A DNA stretch of 14,125 bases from the NCBI GenBank assembly GCA_019313105.1, contig JAFDBW010000010.1:1-14125 (forward strand), given 5' to 3'. A program made the position numbers and the translations under genes. The notes beneath the pieces were generated by a model. The model made no database searches. It was not told the DNA's origin and was given only the letters and a program-made list of their open reading frames with translations. Positions 1 to 6,555 of the stretch are shown here, one piece after another. The DNA is from Deltaproteobacteria bacterium. Lineage in GTDB: Bacteria; Desulfobacterota; Desulfuromonadia; Desulfuromonadales; BM103. The number at the start of each line of letters is the position of its first letter. Position 1 is the first letter of the stretch.

Positions 1-1
1 A

Positions 2-133
2 TTATCCAATGAGAAATTTGTCGCCAACGCTCCGGCACATGTCCTTGAGAAGGATCGCGGCAAGCTCAGGGATGCCGAGGAGAAAATGACGGTTTTGCAG
101 GAGAGTCTGGAGAAGATTCGGACTTTGCAGTAG
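2..133 (+). CDS. valS: Valyl-tRNA synthetase, C-terminal end (partial)
   Basis: This is an open frame entering from the left edge and ending at TAG 131-133. Its 43 residues include LSNEKFVANAPAHVLEKDRG near the start, followed by a charged heptad-like helix ending in EKIRTLQ. The 'LSNEkFvakAP..Vv..E..kl' pattern is the hallmark of the C-terminal coiled-coil arm of valyl-tRNA synthetase, which contacts the tRNAVal corner. The catalytic Rossmann core (HIGH/KMSKS) and the editing domain would lie upstream, outside the window. The gene is convergent with ptsP and is followed 20 bp later by a perfect hairpin. Identification rests on a short but characteristic stretch, so the family call is good but the rest of the protein cannot be judged. 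Confidence 0.85.
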   Translation, partial: LSNEKFVANAPAHVLEKDRGKLRDAEEKMTVLQESLEKIRTLQ

Positions 134-153
134 AAATGGTTTTGATAATGATG

Positions 154-184
154 AAGGGCAACAGAGGAACCATCTGTTGCCCTT
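154..184. terminator. Convergent hairpin between valS and ptsP
   Basis: There is a perfect 11-bp inverted repeat, AAGGGCAACAG (154-164) and CTGTTGCCCTT (174-184), with a 9-nt loop. It lies exactly between the stop codons of two convergent genes (133 and 204), where a bidirectional terminator is expected. Neither side has a long uninterrupted T-run: the plus side continues TTAAAGCTTTAAAGTTT. Termination efficiency is therefore uncertain, though the stem itself is unambiguous. Confidence 0.7.
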
Positions 185-203
185 AAAGCTTTAAAGTTTC
201 CCC

Positions 204-2549
204 TCAATATCCCAGCTCAACATCCTCCAAAAGCTCAGCCAGATGTTGGCGAATCTGTGTGCTGTTGTCCATGGCGTGTATGTCCGTGTAGCGTTGACAG
301 GCCATTTCCAGTGATACCCCTTTCAGAAAGGCCTTGATGCGAGGGATGAACGGTGCCGGCATGGAGAACTCTCTCAAGCCCATGCCGAGCAGAAGCAACA
401 TGGTCAAGGGGTCGGTTGCCATCTCACCACAGAGACTCACACCCTTGCCACGCGACAACGCGGTAGTGGTGACTTCATGGAGGACCTGAAGGACTGCTGG
501 GTGCAGCGGATCGTAATATTTCCTGACCAGTGGGTTGTTGCGGTCAGCGGCAAGCAGGTACTGGACCAGGTCGTTGGTGCCCAGGGCGAAGAAGTCAACC
601 TCATTGGCGAGTTGTGGGACCAGCCTGACTGCGGCAGGCACTTCAATCATGACGCCGACCGGGATTTTATCCGGGCAGTTCAAGCCGTCTTTTTTGAGAT
701 TGGCCCGTGCTTCCTTGACGACTTCAAGGCAGGCCCGTGTTTCGTCAAGGCTTGAAATCATCGGAAACAGAAGTTTGACCGGACCATCGCAGCCGGCCAT
801 CAGAATTGCCTCTATCTGGGTACGGAAAATGTCAAGGTTGTCCAGAGAGACCCGTACGGAACGCCAGCCCATAAACGGGTTGTCTTCCTTCGGCGGGCTG
901 AAGTAAGGGAGCCCCTTGTCACCACCAATATCGAGGGTCCGAATAGTGACGGGTTGCCCGTCGAATTCCTTGACAACTTTGCTGTACAGTTCGTATTGAT
1001 CGTTGCGATCCGGAAAATCGCCCCGGGCCATATAGGGGAACTCGGTCCGATAGAGACCTACGCCTTCGGCACCGAAACGTTTTGCAACAGATATATCACT
1101 GATCAGACCGATGTTGGCGCGCAAGATGATTCTTTGGCCATCAGAAGTCTCGGCAGGCTGGTCCCGGTACTGATCAAGACGGCATAGCTCACGTGTTTGA
1201 TCCGCAAGGAGCCTTTGATATTCTTCTCTGATCGCCTCCAGCGGTTTGATGTAAACCTGCCCCGAGTTGGCATCTATGATCAGATCATCTTCCGGTGCGA
1301 TCTGTCTTAGTGCTCCGCGGGCGCCGACGATTGCCGGAATGCCCATCGCTTTGGCCATGATTACGGCATGTGAGCTTGTTTCACTGTCCTCGGTAATGAT
1401 GCCGAGGATCTGATCGTTGTCGAGCGTGGCCATGTCAGATGGCAGAATCCTCCTGGCGACCAGCACACTGGGGTGTTTCAGGTGCAGGGTATGGTCTGCA
1501 CCGTCCCCGACCAGGTTGGCCAGAATACGCCGGCCGATATCTTCCATGTCGGTAGCACGTTCCCGGAGATATGGGTCGTCCATCTTGGCAAAAGCTTCGA
1601 TGTAATCGGCAACGGTTTTTTCCAGAGCGTACGCGGCACTGTGCCCGTCATGGATTTCCTGCTGCAGCTTTTTGCTGAAGCTGCGGTCCTCCAGAATCAT
1701 AAGATGGGTGTGGAAGATTGCCGCATCGCTTTCATTCAGGCGCTGTGCGACGCGTTTCTCGAGAAAGATAGTCTGGATGCAGGTCTTTTCCAGAGCGCTT
1801 TCAAGATTTTGCAACTCGGCTTGTATGTCTACTTCTTCTTCGTGCAGGATGTCGGCAAAACCGAGCCTTTCCTCGAGAATGGCTGCCGGTCCCATGGCAA
1901 CCCCGGGGTAGGCGATCCTGCCAGAAAGAACGTTCTTAGATGCGTCATCGGTAGCGCTATCCATGTCCGTACTGGACTGCCGGGCATTCGCCAGGGCTTC
2001 AGTGACGCGCACGCTCTCTTCCTGATGCTGGCGAATCGAGTCAAGCAGGCGTGCATTGACGACAATTGATGAGATCTGGAAGGCAATCGTCGACAGGGCG
2101 CTAATCTCTTCTTTATTGAATTGTCGTGGTTCCTTGGTCTGGAGGACGATGACTCCAAGCGGATTGCTGCGATCAAAAAGTGGTATACCGAGAAAAGAGT
2201 GGAAGCGCTCCTCTCCGGTTTCCTTGAAATATCGGTAGCTTGGATGCTCCTGTGGCTCTTCAATGGCAATCGCGTGGCGTTTCTGGGCCGCCATACCGGT
2301 GAGGCCCTCACCGATTTGCAGCGTGACTTTACCAACCGCCTTGCGGGAAAGGCCTTTGGATGCCTGCAGCCGCAAGGTCACGTTGTCTGCATCCAGCAGA
2401 TAGATTGAGCAGACGTCCGAGCGCATGCGGCGTGCAACAAGTGTTACGATATTGCGCAGGGTCTCGTCGAGATCATGTGACTGGAGAATCAGTGCACTGA
2501 TATCTTCAAGGGTCGTGATACCTATTTTGGGCCGTTGTGTAGGTGACAT
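204..2549 (-). CDS. ptsP: Phosphoenolpyruvate-protein phosphotransferase PtsP (EI-Ntr), GAF-containing
   Basis: A 781-residue protein that autophosphorylates from PEP and passes the phosphate to an HPr/NPr, the first step of the regulatory nitrogen PTS; it acts in the cytoplasm. Residues about 15-170 form a GAF sensor domain (VCSIYLLD, GEGLTG, FLGIPLF). Residues about 208-330 are the EI N-terminal helical domain. The phospho-histidine domain holds TSSHAVIMAKAMGIPAIVG (His394). The TIM-barrel PEP site shows GLYRTEFPYM, RTLDIGGDKGLPYF, MGWRSVRVSLD, MIEVPAAV, ALGTNDLVQYLLAADR and SLCGEMATDP, with catalytic Cys707. All key residues are present and the length is normal for PtsP with a GAF domain. 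The ATG has no obvious Shine-Dalgarno (leader ends TGATCAACTCC), but the GAF start fits the family. It lies downstream of the predicted sigma-54 small RNA and its terminator. No HPr or EIIA-Ntr gene is in the window. Confidence 0.95.
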   Translation of the reverse strand: MSPTQRPKIGITTLEDISALILQSHDLDETLRNIVTLVARRMRSDVCSIYLLDADNVTLRLQASKGLSRKAVGKVTLQIGEGLTGMAAQKRHAIAIEEPQEHPSYRYFKETGEERFHSFLGIPLFDRSNPLGVIVLQTKEPRQFNKEEISALSTIAFQISSIVVNARLLDSIRQHQEESVRVTEALANARQSSTDMDSATDDASKNVLSGRIAYPGVAMGPAAILEERLGFADILHEEEVDIQAELQNLESALEKTCIQTIFLEKRVAQRLNESDAAIFHTHLMILEDRSFSKKLQQEIHDGHSAAYALEKTVADYIEAFAKMDDPYLRERATDMEDIGRRILANLVGDGADHTLHLKHPSVLVARRILPSDMATLDNDQILGIITEDSETSSHAVIMAKAMGIPAIVGARGALRQIAPEDDLIIDANSGQVYIKPLEAIREEYQRLLADQTRELCRLDQYRDQPAETSDGQRIILRANIGLISDISVAKRFGAEGVGLYRTEFPYMARGDFPDRNDQYELYSKVVKEFDGQPVTIRTLDIGGDKGLPYFSPPKEDNPFMGWRSVRVSLDNLDIFRTQIEAILMAGCDGPVKLLFPMISSLDETRACLEVVKEARANLKKDGLNCPDKIPVGVMIEVPAAVRLVPQLANEVDFFALGTNDLVQYLLAADRNNPLVRKYYDPLHPAVLQVLHEVTTTALSRGKGVSLCGEMATDPLTMLLLLGMGLREFSMPAPFIPRIKAFLKGVSLEMACQRYTDIHAMDNSTQIRQHLAELLEDVELGY

Positions 2550-2593
2550 GGAGTTGATCAGAATAAAGGAAGATTGACTAACTTTAACATGAT

Positions 2594-2607
2594 AGCTGAG
2601 GTCAGCT
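2594..2607. repeat. Palindrome in the ptsP leader/promoter region
   Basis: AGCTGAGGTCAGCT is a pair of perfect 6-bp arms around 2 bp, 45 bp upstream of the ptsP start. On the minus strand it is followed at once by TATCAT, a plausible -10, although I see no good -35 hexamer. It could be an operator or a leader hairpin for ptsP. Only the palindrome itself is directly seen. Confidence 0.4.
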
Positions 2608-2658
2608 CATTTAGCGACTTAAAAATCGATCCATGACCTCAAATCTGGGCGTCCTGAT

Positions 2659-2699
2659 AAAAAAACGCCGCCCGGAGGAGAGAGGTTCCGTGGCGGCGT
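2659..2699 (-). terminator. Strong intrinsic terminator (end of the predicted small RNA)
   Basis: On the minus strand the hairpin is ACGCCGCC (2699-2692), a bulged A, CGGA, a 10-nt loop ACCTCTCTCC (2686-2677), TCCG, GGCGGCGT (2672-2665). The run of seven T at 2665-2659 starts with the last base of the stem. The G+C-rich 12-bp stem plus T-run is a textbook Rho-independent terminator oriented minus. It lies about 110 bp upstream of ptsP and about 300 bp past the stop of the upstream regulator gene, with no coding frame directly in front of it, so it most likely ends a non-coding transcript. Confidence 0.88.
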
Positions 2700-2753
2700 A
2701 AACAAGGGAACAGGAATCCTTAGGATGGAAACTATTGTCCCTAGACAGTTGGT
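2659..2753 (-). ncRNA. Predicted sigma-54-dependent small RNA (about 95 nt)
   Basis: The transcript is inferred from a consensus sigma-54 promoter (minus-strand -24/-12 at 2778-2765, predicted start near A2753) and the strong intrinsic terminator ending at about 2659. No ATG/GTG frame with a ribosome site fits between them, so the product is probably a regulatory RNA. Visible structure: a short hairpin TGTC-TAGG-GACA (2745-2734), a second hairpin ATCC-TAA-GGAT (about 2727-2717), a possible outer pairing of GGGACA with TGTTCCC, and the terminator stem with a C/U-rich loop. Three ANGGA motifs (AGGGA, AAGGA, ACGGA) are spread along it, as expected of RNAs that bind CsrA/RsmA. The loop CCUCUCUCC is complementary to GGAGAG-type Shine-Dalgarno sequences. 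Both roles are hypotheses. I do not recognise the RNA as a known family. Confidence 0.65.
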
Positions 2754-2763
2754 CAACTTTATG

Positions 2764-2780
2764 AGCAATCATCGTGCCAA
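2764..2780 (-). promoter_or_regulatory. Consensus sigma-54 (RpoN) promoter
   Basis: Read on the minus strand the sequence is TTGGCACGATGATTGCT. This matches the RpoN consensus TGGCACG-N4-TTGC at every conserved position. The GG lies at 2778-2777 and the GC at 2766-2765, with the required 10 nt between them. The predicted transcription start is near 2753. Two palindromic sites lie about 123 and 190 bp upstream, the usual range for an enhancer-binding activator, and such an activator is encoded immediately upstream. The start is not ptsP's own: the intrinsic terminator intervenes, although readthrough could feed ptsP. Confidence 0.85.
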
Positions 2781-2867
2781 AATTGTGATTTTCTCAAGGT
2801 TCCCTGTGAACCGCTGTTTTAGCGGGGTTTTAGGTGTGTTGCCTTGATCTTGTCAATTCGCTTGAAG

Positions 2868-2885
2868 TGTGCCTAAAGTGACACA
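2868..2885. promoter_or_regulatory. Predicted activator site 1 (UAS1)
   Basis: TGTGCC-TAAAGT-GACACA is an imperfect inverted repeat centred about 123 bp upstream of the sigma-54 start. Its arms are identical to the copy at 2934-2951 and nearly identical to the copy at 5314-5331. The deduced consensus is TGTGCC-N6-GGCACA. The presumed binder is the Fis-type HTH activator encoded at 3004-5274. Confidence 0.65.
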
Positions 2886-2933
2886 CATTATTGGGGCGGG
2901 TGGGGAAAACACCGTAATGGTGGGCGATATCGC

Positions 2934-2951
2934 TGTGCCATGAGTGACACA
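2934..2951. promoter_or_regulatory. Predicted activator site 2 (UAS2)
   Basis: TGTGCC-ATGAGT-GACACA has the same 6-bp arms as UAS1, with a different spacer. It is offset by 66 bp, about six helical turns, and centred about 190 bp upstream of the predicted sigma-54 start. Paired, helically phased sites are typical for oligomeric sigma-54 activators. A separate 10-bp palindrome GCGATATCGC abuts it at 2924-2933. Confidence 0.65.
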
Positions 2952-2968
2952 ATGTATTGGCGATATAT

Positions 2969-2981
2969 GACAATTATTGTC
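2969..2981. repeat. Perfect 13-bp palindrome GACAATTATTGTC
   Basis: Two perfect 6-bp arms flank a single T, 23 bp past the stop codon of the regulator gene and upstream of UAS2. It is A+T-rich and could be an operator for another regulator acting on the small-RNA promoter region, or chance. It has no T-run that would make it a terminator. Confidence 0.35.
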
Positions 2982-3003
2982 TTAGAATCGTCTCATTTTT
3001 GTG

Positions 3004-5274
3004 TCAGGACTTGAAGTCAACTCCGTTGAGACCATTGCGATCAAGCATACGATAGAAGGTGCGCCGGGGAATCCCGGCCAGTCGAGCTGCCGCCGAAACG
3101 TTGCCTTGAGCCTCGCGTAGGTAGCGGGTCATGAGGTTTTTTTCAACCTGGTTGAAATGCTTCTGGCGTTGAGTCCGCAGTGTGTCTGCGCTTTTTTCAT
3201 CCGCGGCTTGCAAAACCAGTTCGCCGAAAACAACCGGCAAATTTTCCAGCCTGATGATCTCATCGCGGGTCAAAACAGCGGCGCGTTCGATAATGTTCTG
3301 CAACTCGCGGATATTACCGGGCCAATGATACTGGCGCATGGCATGGATTGCGCGGTCTTCAATCCCGACCAGGTTTTTGTTGACCCGGGTACTCGCTTTG
3401 GCGATGAATGCCTCGAGCAGTTCATCGAGTGATTCAAGACGATTCCTCAGTGGGGGCATGGTGATGGTAAAGACGTTCAGTCGGTAAAAGAGATCCTCGC
3501 GAAACCACCCTTCGGCCACCCCCTGCTCAAGGTTGCGGTTCGTTGCTGCAATCAGGCGAACGTCAACCTTTGCCGAAGCGTTGCCACCAACTGGCCTGAT
3601 TTCACCGCTGTCCAGCACACGTAACAGTTCAGCCTGCAGTTTCGGGGTGATGTCGCCAACTTCATCAAGGAAAATCGTGCCGCCGTCAGCTGCTTCAAAG
3701 AGGCCGCGCTTGTCATTGATCGCGCCGGTAAAAGATCCTTTCTTGTGACCGAAAAGTTCACTTTCCAGAAGGCTGTCCGTCAGGGTTGTGCAATTTACCG
3801 AGACCAGGGGTTTGTCGGCTCTCTGGCTCTGCGCATGGATGGCTCGTGCGGTAAGCTCCTTGCCGGTTCCGCTCTCGCCACGGATCAGTACCGTTGTCGG
3901 CGTCGGGCCGACCTGGTGAATCAACTTGATGACCTCCCGGGTGCGGGGGTCGTGACCAACTATTGACGTTGCACCAAATTCCTGTTTCAGGGCGTGTTGG
4001 GCCAACTCGTATTTCTGGGTAAGCTTGATGTGGTCCTCTTCCAGGCGTTTCAACGAGTAGGGGAGGCACATGTCCCCCTCCGCCAACTCCCGGTAGACGG
4101 CGACCGCGTGTTCACGACAGGTTGTATATCCACAGGCACCACAGTTCAGTTCGTCCTTGGTTTCATATTTGTCAGTCGCCTGAAGTATCTGCCGCAAGCG
4201 CTCGCTGCTGGGGGTTTTCGGCCGCTCATGCTTGTTGGAAAAGGTTCTGGTGAAATCAGGTAAGGGTATATCTGCAATGTACGTAGACTTGGTCCGATAA
4301 TAAAGGTTCTGGTTAAGATGCTGGTCAATGATCAGGTTGCGTTTGGAAAATGTGGTCAGGCGGTTGTTCTTGCCCGGGCCGCCGATGCAGCCGCCGTTGC
4401 AGAAGCGGATATCAGCCACTTTGGGTGAAATTCGGCCGGCAGCCAGGTCTTTGATAACTTCAAGGGCATTTTCTTCACCCTCCGTTTCCACGTAGTCCTG
4501 GTTGGTAATTTCACTGGCGACGTCAAAAGATTTGAATGGTCCGCCGGAAATTGCAAAGAGCCTGCCGCGCTTGGGCTCCACGCCGTCGAAAGCGGTTTCT
4601 CCGAGGCGCTTGAGGTCAAGGCTGCGCTCTTTGAACATCTGACTGAGCTCCCGGTAGGAGATCACACAGTCAATCGCTCCCTCGGTTTGCTCTGCGGCAA
4701 TCTCAAACTTGCCGGCAATACAAGAGCTGATATAGACAACCGGTGTGTCCTTCCGGGCGCGGCTTTTGATAAAGCGGCCGATCGCTACCATCGGCGAAAC
4801 GAGTCCGATCAGGTTTTTCAATAATTGCGGGTAATGGCGTTCGATCAGATCGACGATTGTCGGACAGTGGGTTGTAATCAGAGGGTAGGGCTTGTTACGG
4901 TTCAGGCTTTTCAGATAACTTTCGCGCAGCAGGTCGACGCCGACAGCGCCTTCGTGGACTTCTGCAAAACCGAGACGCCGTAGGCCCGTTACCAGCTGGC
5001 CCGAGCGAATGTCATTGAAAAAGGCCGGATGCGAGCAACCGAGAATTGCAATCGGCGGGTTCTCTGCTGCCAGCAGGCGTTGGCACTCACCGACGTGGTC
5101 AGAAATCACCTTGGCTTTCTGTGAGCAGCTCTTGACGCAGTTCCCGCAGCCGATACATCGGTCGCTGATGACTTCGGCGTAATTGCGGTGTACCCGGATC
5201 GCCTTGACCGGACAGTTGCGGACGCAGGCGTAACATTTACGACAGTTTTCTTTGACGGTAATGATCGGGCCCAT
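3004..5274 (-). CDS. Sigma-54-dependent activator with ferredoxin, [FeFe]-hydrogenase-like and Fe-S sensor domains
   Basis: A 756-residue regulator. Domains in order: two [4Fe-4S] ferredoxin motifs (Cys 11/14/17/21 and 40/43/46/50); a domain resembling the [FeFe]-hydrogenase large-subunit C-terminus, about 75-310, keeping the four cluster cysteines (Cys137 in TTHCPT, Cys185 in SSCIAGKFE, Cys292 and Cys296 in FCNGGCIGGPG); a CGACGY-type Fe-S motif (Cys 378/381/386/403); a sigma-54 AAA+ module, about 436-665, with GESGTGKE, GSFTGA (usually GAFTGA), TIFLDE and WPGNIRELQN; and a Fis-type HTH at about 724-745. In catalytic hydrogenases the first motif is TSCCP; here the proton-shuttling first Cys is replaced by His136, which suggests a sensor rather than an enzyme. 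The start at 5274 has TAGGAG 6 bp upstream. An upstream in-frame ATG at 5334 lies inside the promoter and is rejected. The likely target is the adjacent sigma-54 promoter. The sensed signal (H2, redox, oxygen) is inferred. Confidence 0.92.
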   Translation of the reverse strand: MGPIITVKENCRKCYACVRNCPVKAIRVHRNYAEVISDRCIGCGNCVKSCSQKAKVISDHVGECQRLLAAENPPIAILGCSHPAFFNDIRSGQLVTGLRRLGFAEVHEGAVGVDLLRESYLKSLNRNKPYPLITTHCPTIVDLIERHYPQLLKNLIGLVSPMVAIGRFIKSRARKDTPVVYISSCIAGKFEIAAEQTEGAIDCVISYRELSQMFKERSLDLKRLGETAFDGVEPKRGRLFAISGGPFKSFDVASEITNQDYVETEGEENALEVIKDLAAGRISPKVADIRFCNGGCIGGPGKNNRLTTFSKRNLIIDQHLNQNLYYRTKSTYIADIPLPDFTRTFSNKHERPKTPSSERLRQILQATDKYETKDELNCGACGYTTCREHAVAVYRELAEGDMCLPYSLKRLEEDHIKLTQKYELAQHALKQEFGATSIVGHDPRTREVIKLIHQVGPTPTTVLIRGESGTGKELTARAIHAQSQRADKPLVSVNCTTLTDSLLESELFGHKKGSFTGAINDKRGLFEAADGGTIFLDEVGDITPKLQAELLRVLDSGEIRPVGGNASAKVDVRLIAATNRNLEQGVAEGWFREDLFYRLNVFTITMPPLRNRLESLDELLEAFIAKASTRVNKNLVGIEDRAIHAMRQYHWPGNIRELQNIIERAAVLTRDEIIRLENLPVVFGELVLQAADEKSADTLRTQRQKHFNQVEKNLMTRYLREAQGNVSAAARLAGIPRRTFYRMLDRNGLNGVDFKS

Positions 5275-5311
5275 AGCTCTCCTAGGTAAACGTGGGTGGA
5301 CGTGACGCGAA

Positions 5312-5341
5312 ATTGTGCCATTTTTGGCACGCATGTGTCAA
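5312..5341 (-). promoter_or_regulatory. Predicted sigma-70 promoter of the Fe-S activator gene
   Basis: On the minus strand, TTGACA (5341-5336, a perfect -35) is followed after 18 bp by CACAAT (5317-5312, 4 of 6 matches to -10). The start would be near 5305, giving a leader of about 30 nt before the ATG at 5274. The palindromic site at 5314-5331 fills the spacer and overlaps the -10, the classical arrangement for repression by the bound protein. Confidence 0.55.
5314..5331. promoter_or_regulatory. Predicted autoregulatory operator (third palindrome copy)
   Basis: TGTGCC-ATTTTT-GGCACG matches the consensus TGTGCC-N6-GGCACA drawn from UAS1 and UAS2 near the sigma-54 promoter 2.4 kb away. It sits between the -35 and -10 of the regulator's own promoter, so the regulator probably represses its own transcription. 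It is also about 120-140 bp upstream of the divergent threonine aldolase gene, which might be affected too. Confidence 0.6.
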
Positions 5342-5452
5342 GAAGTGAAGCTGCGCAGGAAGGAGTCAAAACTGTAAAGCTATATAGCCCTGTGGCCTTT
5401 CTGGTGTTATGTTATGACCAGTCTAGTCGTCCAGTGAGGAGAAGTGATCAAG

Positions 5453-6469
5453 ATGAAAATCATCGATCTGCGCAGTGATACAGTGACCAGGCCCACAGAG
5501 ACCATGCGTCAGGCCATGTTTGAAGCCGAACTCGGAGATGATGTCTATGGTGAGGACCCGACAGTCAACCGTCTGCAGGAGTTAGCCGCGGATATGGCGA
5601 GCAAGGAGGCCGCCCTGTTTGTGCCGAGCGGCACCCAGGGAAACCTCCTGGCAATTCTTTCACACTGCCAGCGAGGTGAAGAGTACATCGCCGGGCAGCA
5701 GGCGCATTGTTATCGTTACGAGGCAGGCGGTGCGGCGGTTTTCGGTGGCGTGCAGCCGCAACCGGTCGATTTCGAGGAGAACGGGTCTCTTGACCTGGCA
5801 AAGATCGCTGCGGCGATCAAACCGATCGATGAGCATTTTGCCATCACCCGCCTGTTGTGCCTGGAAAATACCAGGGGGGGAAGGGTCTTGGCTCTGGATT
5901 ACCAGGCAGAAGCCTCGGCTTTTGCCAAACTACATGGCCTGAAGTTGCATCTCGACGGTGCGCGGGTGTTCAATGCTGCTGTCAGCCAGCAGGTTCCTCT
6001 GTCACAGATCACGCAGCACTATGATTCAATCTCAATATGCCTGTCCAAAGGTCTGGGGGCTCCGGTCGGCTCCGTGCTGGTCGGTTCGCAGGAGTTTATC
6101 GCGCGTGCTCATCGCTGGCGCAAGATGGCCGGTGGCGGTATGCGTCAGGCTGGGGTTCTCGCCGCCGCGGGGATCCATGCACTTGAAAACAATGTCTTGC
6201 GTCTATGTGAAGATCATCGGAATGCCCGTGAACTGGCTGCGGGGTTGTCAGAAATCGACGGTCTGGATGTTGATATGGATGCCGTTGAGACCAACATGGT
6301 CTTCGTCACCATGGATTCTGACCGGCAGGTAAATCTTCTTACCTACCTTAAGGAGAGGGGAATTCTGGCCGGGGGGTATGACCAGTTGCGGCTGGTAACA
6401 CATCACGATTTTGATGCGTCCGATATTCCGAAAGTGGTTGATGCTGTCAAGGACTTTTGTACGAAGTGA
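5453..6469 (+). CDS. ltaE: Low-specificity L-threonine aldolase
   Basis: A 338-residue PLP enzyme of the aspartate-aminotransferase fold (beta-eliminating lyase family) that cleaves L-threonine and L-allo-threonine to glycine and acetaldehyde; cytoplasmic. Family motifs: LRSDTVTRPT (6-15), GDDVYGEDPTVNRLQ (28-42), FVPSGTQGNL (56-65), His85 that stacks on PLP, LHLDGARVFNA (165-175) and the PLP lysine in LSKGLGAPVGS (Lys199). Length is normal. An in-frame GTG at 5444 is only 2 nt after the AGGAG (5437-5441), too close. The ATG at 5453 has an 11-nt spacing and gives the usual N-terminus. It is divergent from the Fe-S activator and convergent with the small lipoprotein gene. No convincing promoter was found in the 178-bp divergent gap. 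Confidence 0.93.
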   Translation: MKIIDLRSDTVTRPTETMRQAMFEAELGDDVYGEDPTVNRLQELAADMASKEAALFVPSGTQGNLLAILSHCQRGEEYIAGQQAHCYRYEAGGAAVFGGVQPQPVDFEENGSLDLAKIAAAIKPIDEHFAITRLLCLENTRGGRVLALDYQAEASAFAKLHGLKLHLDGARVFNAAVSQQVPLSQITQHYDSISICLSKGLGAPVGSVLVGSQEFIARAHRWRKMAGGGMRQAGVLAAAGIHALENNVLRLCEDHRNARELAAGLSEIDGLDVDMDAVETNMVFVTMDSDRQVNLLTYLKERGILAGGYDQLRLVTHHDFDASDIPKVVDAVKDFCTK

Positions 6470-6496
6470 CGGAACTTGTCTCGGTTCATCCTCGGG

Positions 6497-6550
6497 GTCG
6501 GAAGCAGACCCTCCGGTTGCTATGCTGAGCACTCCACACTGCTTCCTGAC
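6497..6550. terminator. Possible bidirectional hairpin between convergent genes
   Basis: GTCGGAAGCAG (6497-6507) pairs with CTGCTTCC-T-GAC (6539-6550): 11 bp with one bulge and a loop of about 31 nt. It lies in the 86-bp gap between the stops of the threonine aldolase and lipoprotein genes. There is no T-run on either side, so it is only a weak terminator candidate. Confidence 0.35.
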
Positions 6551-6555
6551 TTGCC

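Noticed and set aside
477..2408. Several long plus-strand open frames opposite ptsP
   Set aside because: They are antisense shadows of a fully intact PtsP and have no ribosome sites or recognisable motifs.
2811..2831. Hairpin CCGCT-GTTTT-AGCGG followed by GGTTTT, resembling a plus-strand terminator
   Set aside because: The stem is only 5 bp, the T-run is short, and no plus-strand gene ends here. It lies between UAS1 and the sigma-54 promoter and may only affect DNA shape.
3157..3432. Plus-strand open frame opposite the C-terminal part of the activator
   Set aside because: It is antisense to the AAA+/HTH coding region and has no independent evidence.
5275..5334. In-frame upstream ATG extending the Fe-S activator by 20 residues
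   Set aside because: The added segment overlaps the predicted -10 and the palindrome, and has no ribosome site. The ATG at 5274 has a good TAGGAG and gives a typical ferredoxin-domain start.
5444..5452. GTG start for the threonine aldolase, three codons upstream
   Set aside because: It lies only 2 nt after the AGGAG. The ATG at 5453 gives the usual N-terminus, though its 11-nt spacing is somewhat long.
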